Positions 1 through 6,765 of a stretch of 32,681 nucleotides of DNA are shown here, piece by piece. Position numbers and translations under genes: made by a program. This stretch comes from a virus. The stretch lies in IMG/VR virus record IMGVR_UViG_3300009603_000033, positions 1-32,681 of that record; one strand, given 5' to 3'. Positions within the stretch are counted from its first letter, which is position 1. The number at the start of each line of letters is the position of its first letter. The notes below the pieces were generated by a model. That model searched no databases. It was not told where the DNA came from and worked only from the letters and a program-made list of their open reading frames with translations.

Positions 1-263
1 CCCCTCAAGCGGCTATTGGACAAGCCATCACTAATCAGGGAGACATTGCGAAACTGGCTAGGTTGATTGGACAAACAGGCAAAAAACCCGAAACCATTGA
101 AGACAACAGAAAACCTTTTGCAGGCCTCGGGGAGATGACTACTGTTGGTGCCCTTGGAGTTGGTCCTTTTGGCAACAAACCTGCCGAGGATCCAGACAAC
201 CCACTCAAAAAGAAGAAGCGAAATATTACTTCTAATTTTATTCATAAAGCATTTACGAAATAA
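1..263 (+). CDS. 3' end of an upstream gene (portal, gp20-like, by position only)
   Basis: The reading frame is open from base 3 to the TAA at 261-263, so this is the C-terminal ~86 residues of a gene that starts before the window. A TTG at 63 is an unlikely start because the frame is open upstream of it. The tail is hydrophilic, with a Gly-rich stretch and a KKKKR cluster about 15 residues before the end. I recognise no domain. In T4-type phages the portal gene 20 and small prohead core genes precede the protease gene 21, so a portal or core protein is the positional guess; sequence alone does not establish it. The stop overlaps the next start (TAATG), indicating translational coupling with the protease gene. 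Confidence 0.6.
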   Translation, partial: PQAAIGQAITNQGDIAKLARLIGQTGKKPETIEDNRKPFAGLGEMTTVGALGVGPFGNKPAEDPDNPLKKKKRNITSNFIHKAFTK

Positions 264-880
264 TGAGCCAATTACTCCGAGACGTATATTCTTTTGGTGA
301 GCTTCAGATTTTATCGGAAGCGAAAGGCTCCCAGGGCATGATAGTTCGTGGTCTTTTTCAGGAAGCTGAAAAGAAGAATGGAAACCGCCGAATTTATGCC
401 AAAACTCTTCTGGAGAGAGAAGTTAGTAAGTTACAACCTCTTCTAGCTGAAAGACGTCTTGTTGGGGAACTTGACCACCCTAAAGACGAAGTTGTTCATC
501 TCACTAACGCTTCCCATCTTGTTACTGGTCTACACATGGAAGGGAATAAGATTATTGGTGAGGCGGAGATTTTGAACACTCCTTCTGGTAAAGTCTTGCA
601 AGAACTTCTTCGTGCTGGCGTCAAAATTGGAATTTCCTCTCGAGCTGTAGGTGGTCTTACTTATGATGCTGATAAGGACTGCTACAACGTAAACGAAAAT
701 TTAAAGCTCATTACATGGGATATGGTATCAGATCCATCCTGTCAAGGAGCTTTCCCTGGGTTAGTTTCGGAAGATAAAGTCATTTCCGAGACCCAGATTA
801 AAGCAAGAGAAGAGATTGATAATATTAGAGCTGAGAAAATTTATTTGAAAACTTTAGAAACTCTTCTTCACAAAAAATAA
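263..880 (+). CDS. 21: Prohead core protease, T4 gp21-type
   Basis: 205 residues. This serine protease matures the prohead by cleaving scaffold and capsid proteins. Visible family hallmarks are the GELDHP block with the probable catalytic His72, the GISSRAVG block with the nucleophilic serine at 125/126, and the DMVSDPS block around 153-159. The N-terminal part carries the NRRIY motif typical of phage prohead proteases, where a new precursor is allowed to keep its product form. Length is close to T4 gp21. The ATG at 263 overlaps the upstream stop by one base. The next two genes are its expected substrates, scaffold and major capsid protein. Identification rests on motifs plus order. Confidence 0.9.
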   Translation: MSQLLRDVYSFGELQILSEAKGSQGMIVRGLFQEAEKKNGNRRIYAKTLLEREVSKLQPLLAERRLVGELDHPKDEVVHLTNASHLVTGLHMEGNKIIGEAEILNTPSGKVLQELLRAGVKIGISSRAVGGLTYDADKDCYNVNENLKLITWDMVSDPSCQGAFPGLVSEDKVISETQIKAREEIDNIRAEKIYLKTLETLLHKK

Positions 881-938
881 AAATTTTCTATATTCTGCGA
901 TAAGCACTCGTAGATACTAGAGATAAGGATATTATATT

Positions 939-1523
939 ATGGTAAAAACAGTCAATGACATTGTAGAGCATCTTCCTGACGGGATCTCTGATTCTGGTAT
1001 GGAAGAAATACAACAGCTTGTTGAAGGTATTGTTAACGAAAGAGTTGAAACAGAAGTAAAGACCTTAGCGGCGAAAGTGAGCAGCTATCTTCGTATGAGA
1101 ATTGATGAATTCAAAGAAGTAGCGATGCAAGAGCTAGAGGATAGTGATGACACTTTCCGCGCTGTTAAAGTTTATGAGTCTCTTAAGTCTGTCATTGCTG
1201 AGGATATGGAATCTAAGGATTCTGAATCCGCAATTTCGGCTTACAAAGAGGAAGTTGCTTCTCTTCAAGAAACTGTTGAACGCCTCAACGAACAGCTATC
1301 TCACACAGTTACCGAGAATTCAACGCTTGAAGGAGCGGTTGTGTCCCTAAGGGAAAGTCTTGAAGACCTTTCTGAAGTTACCAAAGAACCTTTCAAGTCG
1401 TCTGAGTCCGCCCTCGTTCTTACGAACGAGGACACCAAACCCTCCTACATGAATGCGGAGGCGGAGGCAAATATGTTCCTCACTGAAGACGTAATCCGTC
1501 TAGCCCAAAAAAACAAAAATTAA
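939..1523 (+). CDS. 22: Prohead scaffold protein, T4 gp22-like
   Basis: 194 residues, acidic and almost entirely helical, with a long coiled coil at about 95-150 (heptad-like ASLQETVERLNEQL region). There is no catalytic motif. Scaffold proteins of the gp22 class form the prohead core and are degraded by gp21. Their sequences are poorly conserved, so the call rests on composition, size and position between protease and major capsid gene. The start at 939 has an AAGGA ribosome binding site 9 bases upstream. The 58-base gap before it holds no clear promoter. The C-terminal 30 residues are less acidic and could be the capsid-binding tail. An 8-bp hairpin lies in the coding region at 1412-1431, but stems of that size are expected by chance. 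Confidence 0.75.
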   Translation: MVKTVNDIVEHLPDGISDSGMEEIQQLVEGIVNERVETEVKTLAAKVSSYLRMRIDEFKEVAMQELEDSDDTFRAVKVYESLKSVIAEDMESKDSESAISAYKEEVASLQETVERLNEQLSHTVTENSTLEGAVVSLRESLEDLSEVTKEPFKSSESALVLTNEDTKPSYMNAEAEANMFLTEDVIRLAQKNKN

Positions 1524-1536
1524 AGAGTAAAGAAAT

Positions 1537-3153
1537 ATGATTAATGAAAACACTTCCCAAGCTCTATGTGACAAGTGGGCGCCAATTTTAGAAGGTATCG
1601 AAGATGCTTACACCAGAGAATCCACTGCGGTTCTTCTTGAAAACCAAGCTCGACATGTTCTCGCTGAACAGTCTAAGTCTGGTATGCTGGAAGAAACTAC
1701 TACAGTTGGTCAGTTGGGTACCTTTCAAAAGTTTGCCTTTCCTCTTGTTCGTAGAGTTTTTCCTGAACTGATTGCTAACCGAGTTGTTGGCGTTCAGCCC
1801 ATGCAAGGTCCGGTTTCCCAGATCTTCTATCTTGGTTACGACCGCGTGCAGAGACATGGTGTTGGGGCTACCCCCAATACGACTCAATCCGTATATGGTA
1901 AATACCTCCTGACCTATCGAGGTCAAACTGCTGGCGCCCTCTTCGGAGATGCTAGTGGTGGTATGATGAACCCTGACGCTTCTGCAGATATCGGCTGGCA
2001 GTGGACTGCCTCTGGTGGCGGTAAGCCTGGTACTTCGCCTGGTGCGGATCGCAGACAAGAAGACTCTCTTGCATTCTCGTCTAACTTGACCGGAACTGTT
2101 GGTGAAGGCATTGCGACCTTCCCAAGTGGTGTTCTTGGTGGTTTCTCCACGTCAGGTGGCGAAATTATGGGTGGACTTGGTCAAGCGCCAATCCCTGAGA
2201 TTAACTTCCACATTGAACAACAGGCTGTTATAGCTCAGACTAGAAAGTTCCGCGCTCTGTGGACTATCGAAGCTGCACAAGATTTGAAAGCTTATCACAA
2301 CTTAGATTTGGAACGTGAACTTACTGACTTGCTAGGCAAGGAAGTTGCACTTGAAATTGACCGTGAGATTTTGGAAGATCTACGAATGATCGCTTATGAT
2401 GTTTCTGGTGGTATCGCTACCGGTTTCAGTCGTGGAGGATTGGACTTGGGTAATCCCAATCTGTTCCCTGCTACACAAGGCAATCAAGATGGCAATACTG
2501 CTGCTACTAAATGGGTTTACGACCAGGCCACTGGTTTAGGGACTAAAACCGCAGGAACCAACAAGAACGTTTATTTTGTTGATCTGACAGCGACGAGTAT
2601 GAACCTTGCCCCTCGTCACGTTGGTGAGGCATATTCGAACTTGCTGGCTGTTGTTAACTTCGCTTCTCAGGATATTTATCGTACCACTTACCGTGGTGCT
2701 GGTAACTTCATTATTACCTCTCCTCTCGTAGCTGCAATGCTTCAATCTGCTGCTAAGCTGGAAGGAGGTATGAATCCTGCTGAGGCTGGTCAGCTTGGCG
2801 CTAACATCGTTTACAAAGGACGTTGGAATGGCGCATATGACGTTTATGTCGATCCGCTATGGCCTGAGGACGAGATTCTTGTAGGATACAAGGGTACGAG
2901 TCCGATGGAAAGTGGATTCGTCTACGCTCCATACATTCCTATTCAAATGCTCCCAACTGTGGTGAATCCGGATGATTTCCAACCGAGAAAAGGCTTGCTT
3001 ACTCGGTACGGAAAAGCTTCCATCACTCCAGATGCGCGTTGGTATAGAGTCATTAGAATTATTGGCGCTTCTTCGAATTACTTGCTGCAACCCTTCGCTA
3101 GAATTAGTGATACCTTGGCTACCGCTTCGGATAATATGGGATTGGGCTCTTAA
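1537..3153 (+). CDS. 23: Major capsid protein, T4 gp23-type
   Basis: 538 residues, close to the size of T4 gp23 (521). The N-terminal ~55 residues form a helical, charged pre-sequence. The conserved block starting at about residue 64 (FAFPLVRRVFPELIANRVVGVQPM) is typical of gp23 and its relatives, where HK97-fold shell proteins share the P-LvRrv-PeLiA signature. Candidate gp21 cleavage sites of the (I/L)-x-E type are ILE(17-19)/Gly and LEE(51-53)/Thr; the latter lies just before the conserved core. The C-terminal third keeps the YGKASITPDARWYRV region seen in the family. It lies 13 bases after the scaffold gene with a weak AAAGAG ribosome site, and is followed by a strong hairpin at 3181-3207. 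Confidence 0.93.
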   Translation: MINENTSQALCDKWAPILEGIEDAYTRESTAVLLENQARHVLAEQSKSGMLEETTTVGQLGTFQKFAFPLVRRVFPELIANRVVGVQPMQGPVSQIFYLGYDRVQRHGVGATPNTTQSVYGKYLLTYRGQTAGALFGDASGGMMNPDASADIGWQWTASGGGKPGTSPGADRRQEDSLAFSSNLTGTVGEGIATFPSGVLGGFSTSGGEIMGGLGQAPIPEINFHIEQQAVIAQTRKFRALWTIEAAQDLKAYHNLDLERELTDLLGKEVALEIDREILEDLRMIAYDVSGGIATGFSRGGLDLGNPNLFPATQGNQDGNTAATKWVYDQATGLGTKTAGTNKNVYFVDLTATSMNLAPRHVGEAYSNLLAVVNFASQDIYRTTYRGAGNFIITSPLVAAMLQSAAKLEGGMNPAEAGQLGANIVYKGRWNGAYDVYVDPLWPEDEILVGYKGTSPMESGFVYAPYIPIQMLPTVVNPDDFQPRKGLLTRYGKASITPDARWYRVIRIIGASSNYLLQPFARISDTLATASDNMGLGS

Positions 3154-3180
3154 ACCAGTCTTAGTAATATTTAATATGAA

Positions 3181-3207
3181 AGAAGGAGGTCCATCGGGCC
3201 TCCTTCT
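3181..3207 (+). terminator. Hairpin after the major capsid gene
   Basis: A 12-bp stem (AGAAGGAGGTCC, one T.G pair) with an ATC triloop starts 27 bases after the gp23 stop. It is not followed by a run of T, so it may act as a weak terminator or as a 3' stabilising structure on the abundant capsid mRNA. Confidence 0.7.
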
Positions 3208-3213
3208 CTCGTA

Positions 3214-3221
3214 TATAAATG
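3214..3221 (+). promoter_or_regulatory. Candidate late promoter (TATAAATG)
   Basis: TATAAAT lies between the capsid hairpin and the next start codon and resembles the T4 late consensus TATAAATA, used by gp55-type sigma factors. A gp55-like gene is present at 13453-13815. The same string occurs by chance inside some coding regions here, so this is tentative. Confidence 0.35.
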
Positions 3222-3234
3222 TAGGATACCTACC

Positions 3235-3471
3235 ATGAAGTATAAAAACAATTTATCTCACAATGTAATGATTCAAGGGCCTGTATCGGTTATCAATGTT
3301 TCTCCGGGAGAAATCGTTGAGCTGCCTGATTCTGCCAGCGCGGGAATTCTTAGTCCAGTGCTCTCCGGAAAACCTAAACAAGTGGGAGCTAAACCTAAAG
3401 CCAAGAAAGAACCAGTTCCTACTAACACTGAGAAGACCTCTAAAATTACTTCTAAAACTGACATAAGATAA
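3235..3471 (+). CDS. Small unrecognised protein, possible head decoration or head-tail component
   Basis: 78 residues. Residues 1-48 look like short beta strands around a PGEIVELP turn. Residues 49-78 are a Lys/Pro/Thr-rich, basic, probably disordered tail. The AGGA ribosome site (3223-3226) lies inside a small palindrome, TAGG-ATA-CCTA. It sits between the major capsid and neck genes, with only 4 bases before the latter, so a virion role is likely. The N-terminal half loosely resembles the small protein at 6580-6759 (N-L-x-N start, then P-x-E-x-V-x-x-P), which also precedes a structural gene. I do not recognise a family. Confidence 0.7.
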   Translation: MKYKNNLSHNVMIQGPVSVINVSPGEIVELPDSASAGILSPVLSGKPKQVGAKPKAKKEPVPTNTEKTSKITSKTDIR

Positions 3472-3475
3472 GAAA

Positions 3476-4357
3476 ATGCCTGCAGGAGCGAAAGTACCCA
3501 CCGTACCACAGACTTCTTACGGAAATACGTTTGCTGTAAGAAAAGGCAACAGTATATCCGTTACTGGAGTGGAACCTGTAGGGGAAGTAAACTACGAAAC
3601 CCTAAATCGTAGGAGATTCGTTGATACGATTGAGTTTAATAATTTCTATGGCATTATCAAAGACAACGTTCTAGCTCGGTTGGGTTCTCCAGTCATCCGA
3701 GTAGAGTTAACGGATTATCAGATATATCTGGCAATTGATGAAGCCATCTCCAAATTAGATTACCATGCTCCATCGTGGTGTATACAATTCATGGAGTTCA
3801 ATACGATAGCAAACTATAACACGTATATTTTGCCTCAGTTTGTAATGAACAACATACAATATGTTGTTTACAAAAAGAGCTTGTTAGGTTTGAACCTTGC
3901 TGAAGGAACTTTGGAATTTGATTTCTTTATTAAATATTTCCAAGATAATTTCTTGTTCACTGATTTTTCAATTAGTGATTTCTTAGTTCAAATTATGCAC
4001 TTGGAACAGTTGAGAAAGATTTTGGGGCGTGACGGGTCCTATCAAGTGGTAAACAATGAATACTTGATGCTTTTCCCGAGCCCACAAACTAATGAAGCAG
4101 TTATAGTAGAATTTAGAGCTTTGGATTCGAATAGCTTGCACCCATATTTTGTAGGGTGGCTCAATCGGTACGCCACGGCATGTGCAAAAGTTATACTCGG
4201 TGGAATTCGAGGTAAGTATGATGTTCTCCCCTCTCCAGGAGGTGGAGCAAAATTGAATGGAGACTTCCTATCTCAGCAAGGAACCCAGGAAAAGCAGGAG
4301 CTTGTTGAGGAACTTCTATCGGAAATTGAAGAGCCTCCTGCATTTACATTATATTGA
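3476..4357 (+). CDS. 13: Neck protein, T4 gp13-like head completion protein
   Basis: 293 residues. The first ~45 residues are a low-complexity arm. The core begins with RRFVDTIEFNNFYGIIKDNVLARLG and an AIDEAISKLDYHAP helix. The C-terminal part reads as a helix through WLNRYATACAKVILGGIRGKY, then a P-x-PGGG-x-x-LNGD block and an Glu-rich helix (QEKQELVEELLSEIEE). That C-terminal pattern is characteristic of gp13-type neck proteins in T4-like phages, which close the filled head and dock the tail. The ATG at 3476 follows the previous stop by 4 bases. Its stop overlaps the gp14-like start (TGATG). The order gp13-gp14 matches T4. Confidence 0.8.
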   Translation: MPAGAKVPTVPQTSYGNTFAVRKGNSISVTGVEPVGEVNYETLNRRRFVDTIEFNNFYGIIKDNVLARLGSPVIRVELTDYQIYLAIDEAISKLDYHAPSWCIQFMEFNTIANYNTYILPQFVMNNIQYVVYKKSLLGLNLAEGTLEFDFFIKYFQDNFLFTDFSISDFLVQIMHLEQLRKILGRDGSYQVVNNEYLMLFPSPQTNEAVIVEFRALDSNSLHPYFVGWLNRYATACAKVILGGIRGKYDVLPSPGGGAKLNGDFLSQQGTQEKQELVEELLSEIEEPPAFTLY

Positions 4358-5370
4358 TGTCTGATTTTACCCGTGAATACGATGCAAAAGGAAGAGTCCA
4401 GGATTTATTTAACCCACCGACCCCTCCTATAGTATCTTTTGCGGACGATGACACAGCATACATAAAATCAAAGCTCAACATGTTCGATCCTACAAACCCT
4501 GATACGGGTTTGTTTAATGTGATTGACGGAGAACTTATTAAGATTTCTGGATCTGAGTTGTTAATCTTTTCTTACATCGCAGACGAGAATTACGACCAGC
4601 TTTACGATGAAAACAGGGCTAAGACCCACTACAAGCCTCCTAAACTTGCATTTGGTCATTACGATCCCAGGCCTATAGAGGAAAATCTGTCTGAATTCGG
4701 AATAGAACTCACTAATGATCAGATATTTACTTTCAATAAGAGGGCTATTGAACTTCAAATTGGAAGAAAGCTAATTGCTGGTGACGTTATAAAGCCTAAA
4801 TTCCAGAATATATTTTATGAAGTATATGAAGTTCAGGAAGATAGTTTTGAGGCTTATGGGGTTTTTCACCTAGTTTGTTCTGCTAAAGTTATGCGCGACG
4901 TTTCTGAGGTTGTAGCTACGATAGAGGGTCACGCAGACAGTATAGATTCGACTTCAGTTGGGGGTACAATAGAGTCCGCTCTCGCTGGAACCGGACTGTC
5001 TAAAGGTCCGGGACTACCAGAGGGCACAAGTCAGTGTAGATCCACAATTACAATACTGACCACAGAGATTAGATTCGAGGAACCTACTCCTGGTAGCGAC
5101 GAGGTTTACATGTACTGCTACGCAACTTTCAAAGTTAGATGTAAGAACGACAAGTGTGAAACTGGCATTTGTGTACCTAGGAAAAACCTTCCCGATGATG
5201 CATTTATCGATTCGCAAGACTGGGTAAGGGGGGAGTGGGGATGGCTTGATTATGATAATGGGAAGGGTTGGCTTAAGGGGTTTGACCCAAATCGCTGTAC
5301 CGTAGAGGAGATGCAGGCATATTTCGATGCCATGGAGTGGCATCATGATCTTATATGTGAGTGTGCGTAG
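4357..5370 (+). CDS. 14: Neck protein, T4 gp14-like
   Basis: 337 residues from the ATG at 4357, which overlaps the gp13-like stop; a TTG one codon upstream (4354) is also possible. Residues ~15-190 contain blocks seen in gp14 homologues: NP-x-PPIVSF, a Y-x-x-LYDENRAKTHY segment, and F-x-QIGRKLIAGDVIKPKF followed by FYEVYEV. gp14 forms part of the neck connecting the head vertex with the tail and whiskers. The C-terminal ~130 residues are different in character: a cysteine-containing stretch (CRCKNDKCETGICVP region) and Trp-rich segments. That tail is longer than in T4 gp14 (256 residues) and may be an added domain. Confidence 0.75.
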   Translation: MSDFTREYDAKGRVQDLFNPPTPPIVSFADDDTAYIKSKLNMFDPTNPDTGLFNVIDGELIKISGSELLIFSYIADENYDQLYDENRAKTHYKPPKLAFGHYDPRPIEENLSEFGIELTNDQIFTFNKRAIELQIGRKLIAGDVIKPKFQNIFYEVYEVQEDSFEAYGVFHLVCSAKVMRDVSEVVATIEGHADSIDSTSVGGTIESALAGTGLSKGPGLPEGTSQCRSTITILTTEIRFEEPTPGSDEVYMYCYATFKVRCKNDKCETGICVPRKNLPDDAFIDSQDWVRGEWGWLDYDNGKGWLKGFDPNRCTVEEMQAYFDAMEWHHDLICECA

Positions 5371-5372
5371 AT

Positions 5373-5774
5373 ATGGAAGCCACCTCCAAAACTATTTTGT
5401 CCCCTTTTTACACGGAAAATTACCCTAAGAAGTTTGTTGGGAAGATATTCAAAACCCTAATAGAGAGATATCCTGATGCAATCATTGTGTACGCCATGGA
5501 AAGAACCCAGAGATCCACAGGAAATGGAAATGGTAATGGTGTAGGAGGTTTGTTTCCAGCAAAGCCAGAGAAACCACCTCCACCTACTGAACCAGATTCA
5601 GTATGCATCCAGGTTCTCACGCCAATTGCTAGTATGGGAGGTGGACGAATAGTATACCAAGTGAGTGATGCTTATTGTGATCCCATGGCTGGTGCTACTT
5701 GTATGCAAGGATGCGCTGGTACAATAGGAGACACAGTTACGGGTGTAGATATAATAGGTTTGATAGGAGGCTAA
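5373..5774 (+). CDS. Unrecognised neck-region protein with Gly/Pro linker and Cys-containing C-terminus
   Basis: 133 residues from the ATG at 5373; a GTG at 5361 overlapping the gp14-like stop is an alternative. Three parts are visible: a globular N-terminus (~1-50), a flexible linker with a GNGNGNG repeat (a small tandem DNA repeat near 5520-5545) followed by KPEKPPPPTEP, and a C-terminus with five cysteines and a hydrophobic Gly-rich end (IIGLIGG). It lies between gp14-like and gp15-like genes, where T4 has no extra gene. The position suggests a virion accessory protein at the neck, but no family is recognised. A strong GGAGG near its 3' end serves the next gene. Confidence 0.65.
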   Translation: MEATSKTILSPFYTENYPKKFVGKIFKTLIERYPDAIIVYAMERTQRSTGNGNGNGVGGLFPAKPEKPPPPTEPDSVCIQVLTPIASMGGGRIVYQVSDAYCDPMAGATCMQGCAGTIGDTVTGVDIIGLIGG

Positions 5775-5778
5775 CAAC

Positions 5779-6525
5779 ATGGCAAATCCTTTACTAGAAA
5801 TTCGTAAGGCACTCCAAGAATTGGAGTTGGGAAAAGGGCATACACAAGCAGATTTTTATCGCGAGTACACTCAATTTCTGATACGAAAAATGCAAACAAT
5901 TAGTATAATAGACTCAGAGGATAAGGCTGTTGTGGATATCCCTACTTTTTATGCGAATCCTGAGAGAGCTATTGCCAAAATAAAAGAAGATAGAAACTTA
6001 GTTCTCCCTGTAATCTCCATTGGCATTTCTGACATCGAAGATGATGTAGATAGGAGAAGGACTAATATGCATGTAGTTTTCGAGACTGCATGGGATAAAA
6101 CAAAGCAAAGGGCTACGAGGGTTGTCTCTATTGCTCCTAAAGCAGTTAGGCTTTCTTTTATGGTTAATATCTGGGCTAAGTATGTCGAGGATCTAAACCA
6201 GATAACGGAGAAGATACAACTTATGTTTAATCCTTCTCTGGAATTCAGAACCAAATTCAGCAGTTACATCTTAGGATTTATAACTCAAGTAGCTGACAAT
6301 TCCGTAACCGTAGTCTCTGATAGGCAGGATAGGGTATTAAAACGGTCTATTCAGGTTGAGGTAGAGGCGTATGTGCCAAATGAAAAATATCTGTACACTA
6401 ATACAGGACAATTGGAGATGCTTAATGCAGATATAGTTATAGAACCTTTTTTGGATTTGTCTGCTTCTGCTACTGCGGCTCAAACTTCTATCTATCAGAT
6501 AAGGGAAGACATCAAAGATAGTTAA
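5779..6525 (+). CDS. 15: Tail terminator / sheath stabiliser, T4 gp15-like
   Basis: 248 residues (T4 gp15 is 272). The central region (VRLSFMVNIWAKYVEDLNQITEKIQLMFNP) and the ensuing DRQDRVLKRSIQVEVEAYVPNEKYL block match the pattern of gp15-type proteins, which cap the top of the tail tube and sheath and join them to the neck. An excellent ribosome site, AGGAGG, lies 5-14 bases upstream of the ATG. The gene lies between neck and sheath genes, as expected. The C-terminus (SASATAAQTSIYQIREDIKDS) is probably flexible. A 54-base spacer follows, holding a CATAAATA sequence. Confidence 0.75.
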   Translation: MANPLLEIRKALQELELGKGHTQADFYREYTQFLIRKMQTISIIDSEDKAVVDIPTFYANPERAIAKIKEDRNLVLPVISIGISDIEDDVDRRRTNMHVVFETAWDKTKQRATRVVSIAPKAVRLSFMVNIWAKYVEDLNQITEKIQLMFNPSLEFRTKFSSYILGFITQVADNSVTVVSDRQDRVLKRSIQVEVEAYVPNEKYLYTNTGQLEMLNADIVIEPFLDLSASATAAQTSIYQIREDIKDS

Positions 6526-6556
6526 TAAAAATAGAACACGCTAGGGTGTTTGGATG

Positions 6557-6564
6557 CATAAATA
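6557..6564 (+). promoter_or_regulatory. Candidate late promoter (CATAAATA)
   Basis: CATAAATA fits the NATAAATA form of T4-type late promoters and lies 15 bases before the start codon of the small gene that leads into the sheath and tube genes. Tentative; no transcript evidence. Confidence 0.4.
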
Positions 6565-6579
6565 ACATAGAGGATTACG

Positions 6580-6759
6580 ATGGTTACTATAAGGAATTTA
6601 GGGAATCAAAATGAAGAATTAATTTTTTCTTGCACTGGTGGGTATGTTCATAAGCACCTACGACCGAAAGAATATGTTACAGTCCCATTGTCTTTTGTGA
6701 CCGATCTAGTCCGAGAGCTGGCTAACCGTCAGATACTATCAATTGTAAAAGTAGGATAA
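6580..6759 (+). CDS. Small unrecognised protein before the tail sheath gene
   Basis: 59 residues, ATG 6580 to TAA 6757-6759. The predicted pattern is mostly beta (VTIRNLGNQNEELIFS, then LRPKEYVTVPLSFV) with a short helix (DLVRELANRQILSIV). There are 6 bases between its stop and the sheath ATG, so the two are probably translated together. The P-K-E-Y-V-x-V-P turn and the N-terminal N-L-x-N resemble the first half of the protein at 3235-3471; the two could be distant relatives, but both are too short to be certain. A virion or assembly role is inferred from context only. Confidence 0.65.
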   Translation: MVTIRNLGNQNEELIFSCTGGYVHKHLRPKEYVTVPLSFVTDLVRELANRQILSIVKVG

Positions 6760-6765
6760 TAAAGT

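Noticed and set aside
1412-1431. 8-bp hairpin in the scaffold gene
   Set aside because: Short enough to be common by chance; no T-run or gene boundary.
1588-2150. Long minus-strand ORFs across the major capsid gene
   Set aside because: They lie opposite a clear gp23 gene and show no family motif; they reflect its codon pattern.
6535-6550. Possible terminator after the gp15-like gene
   Set aside because: Only a 5-bp stem (AACAC/GTGTT) with no T-run.
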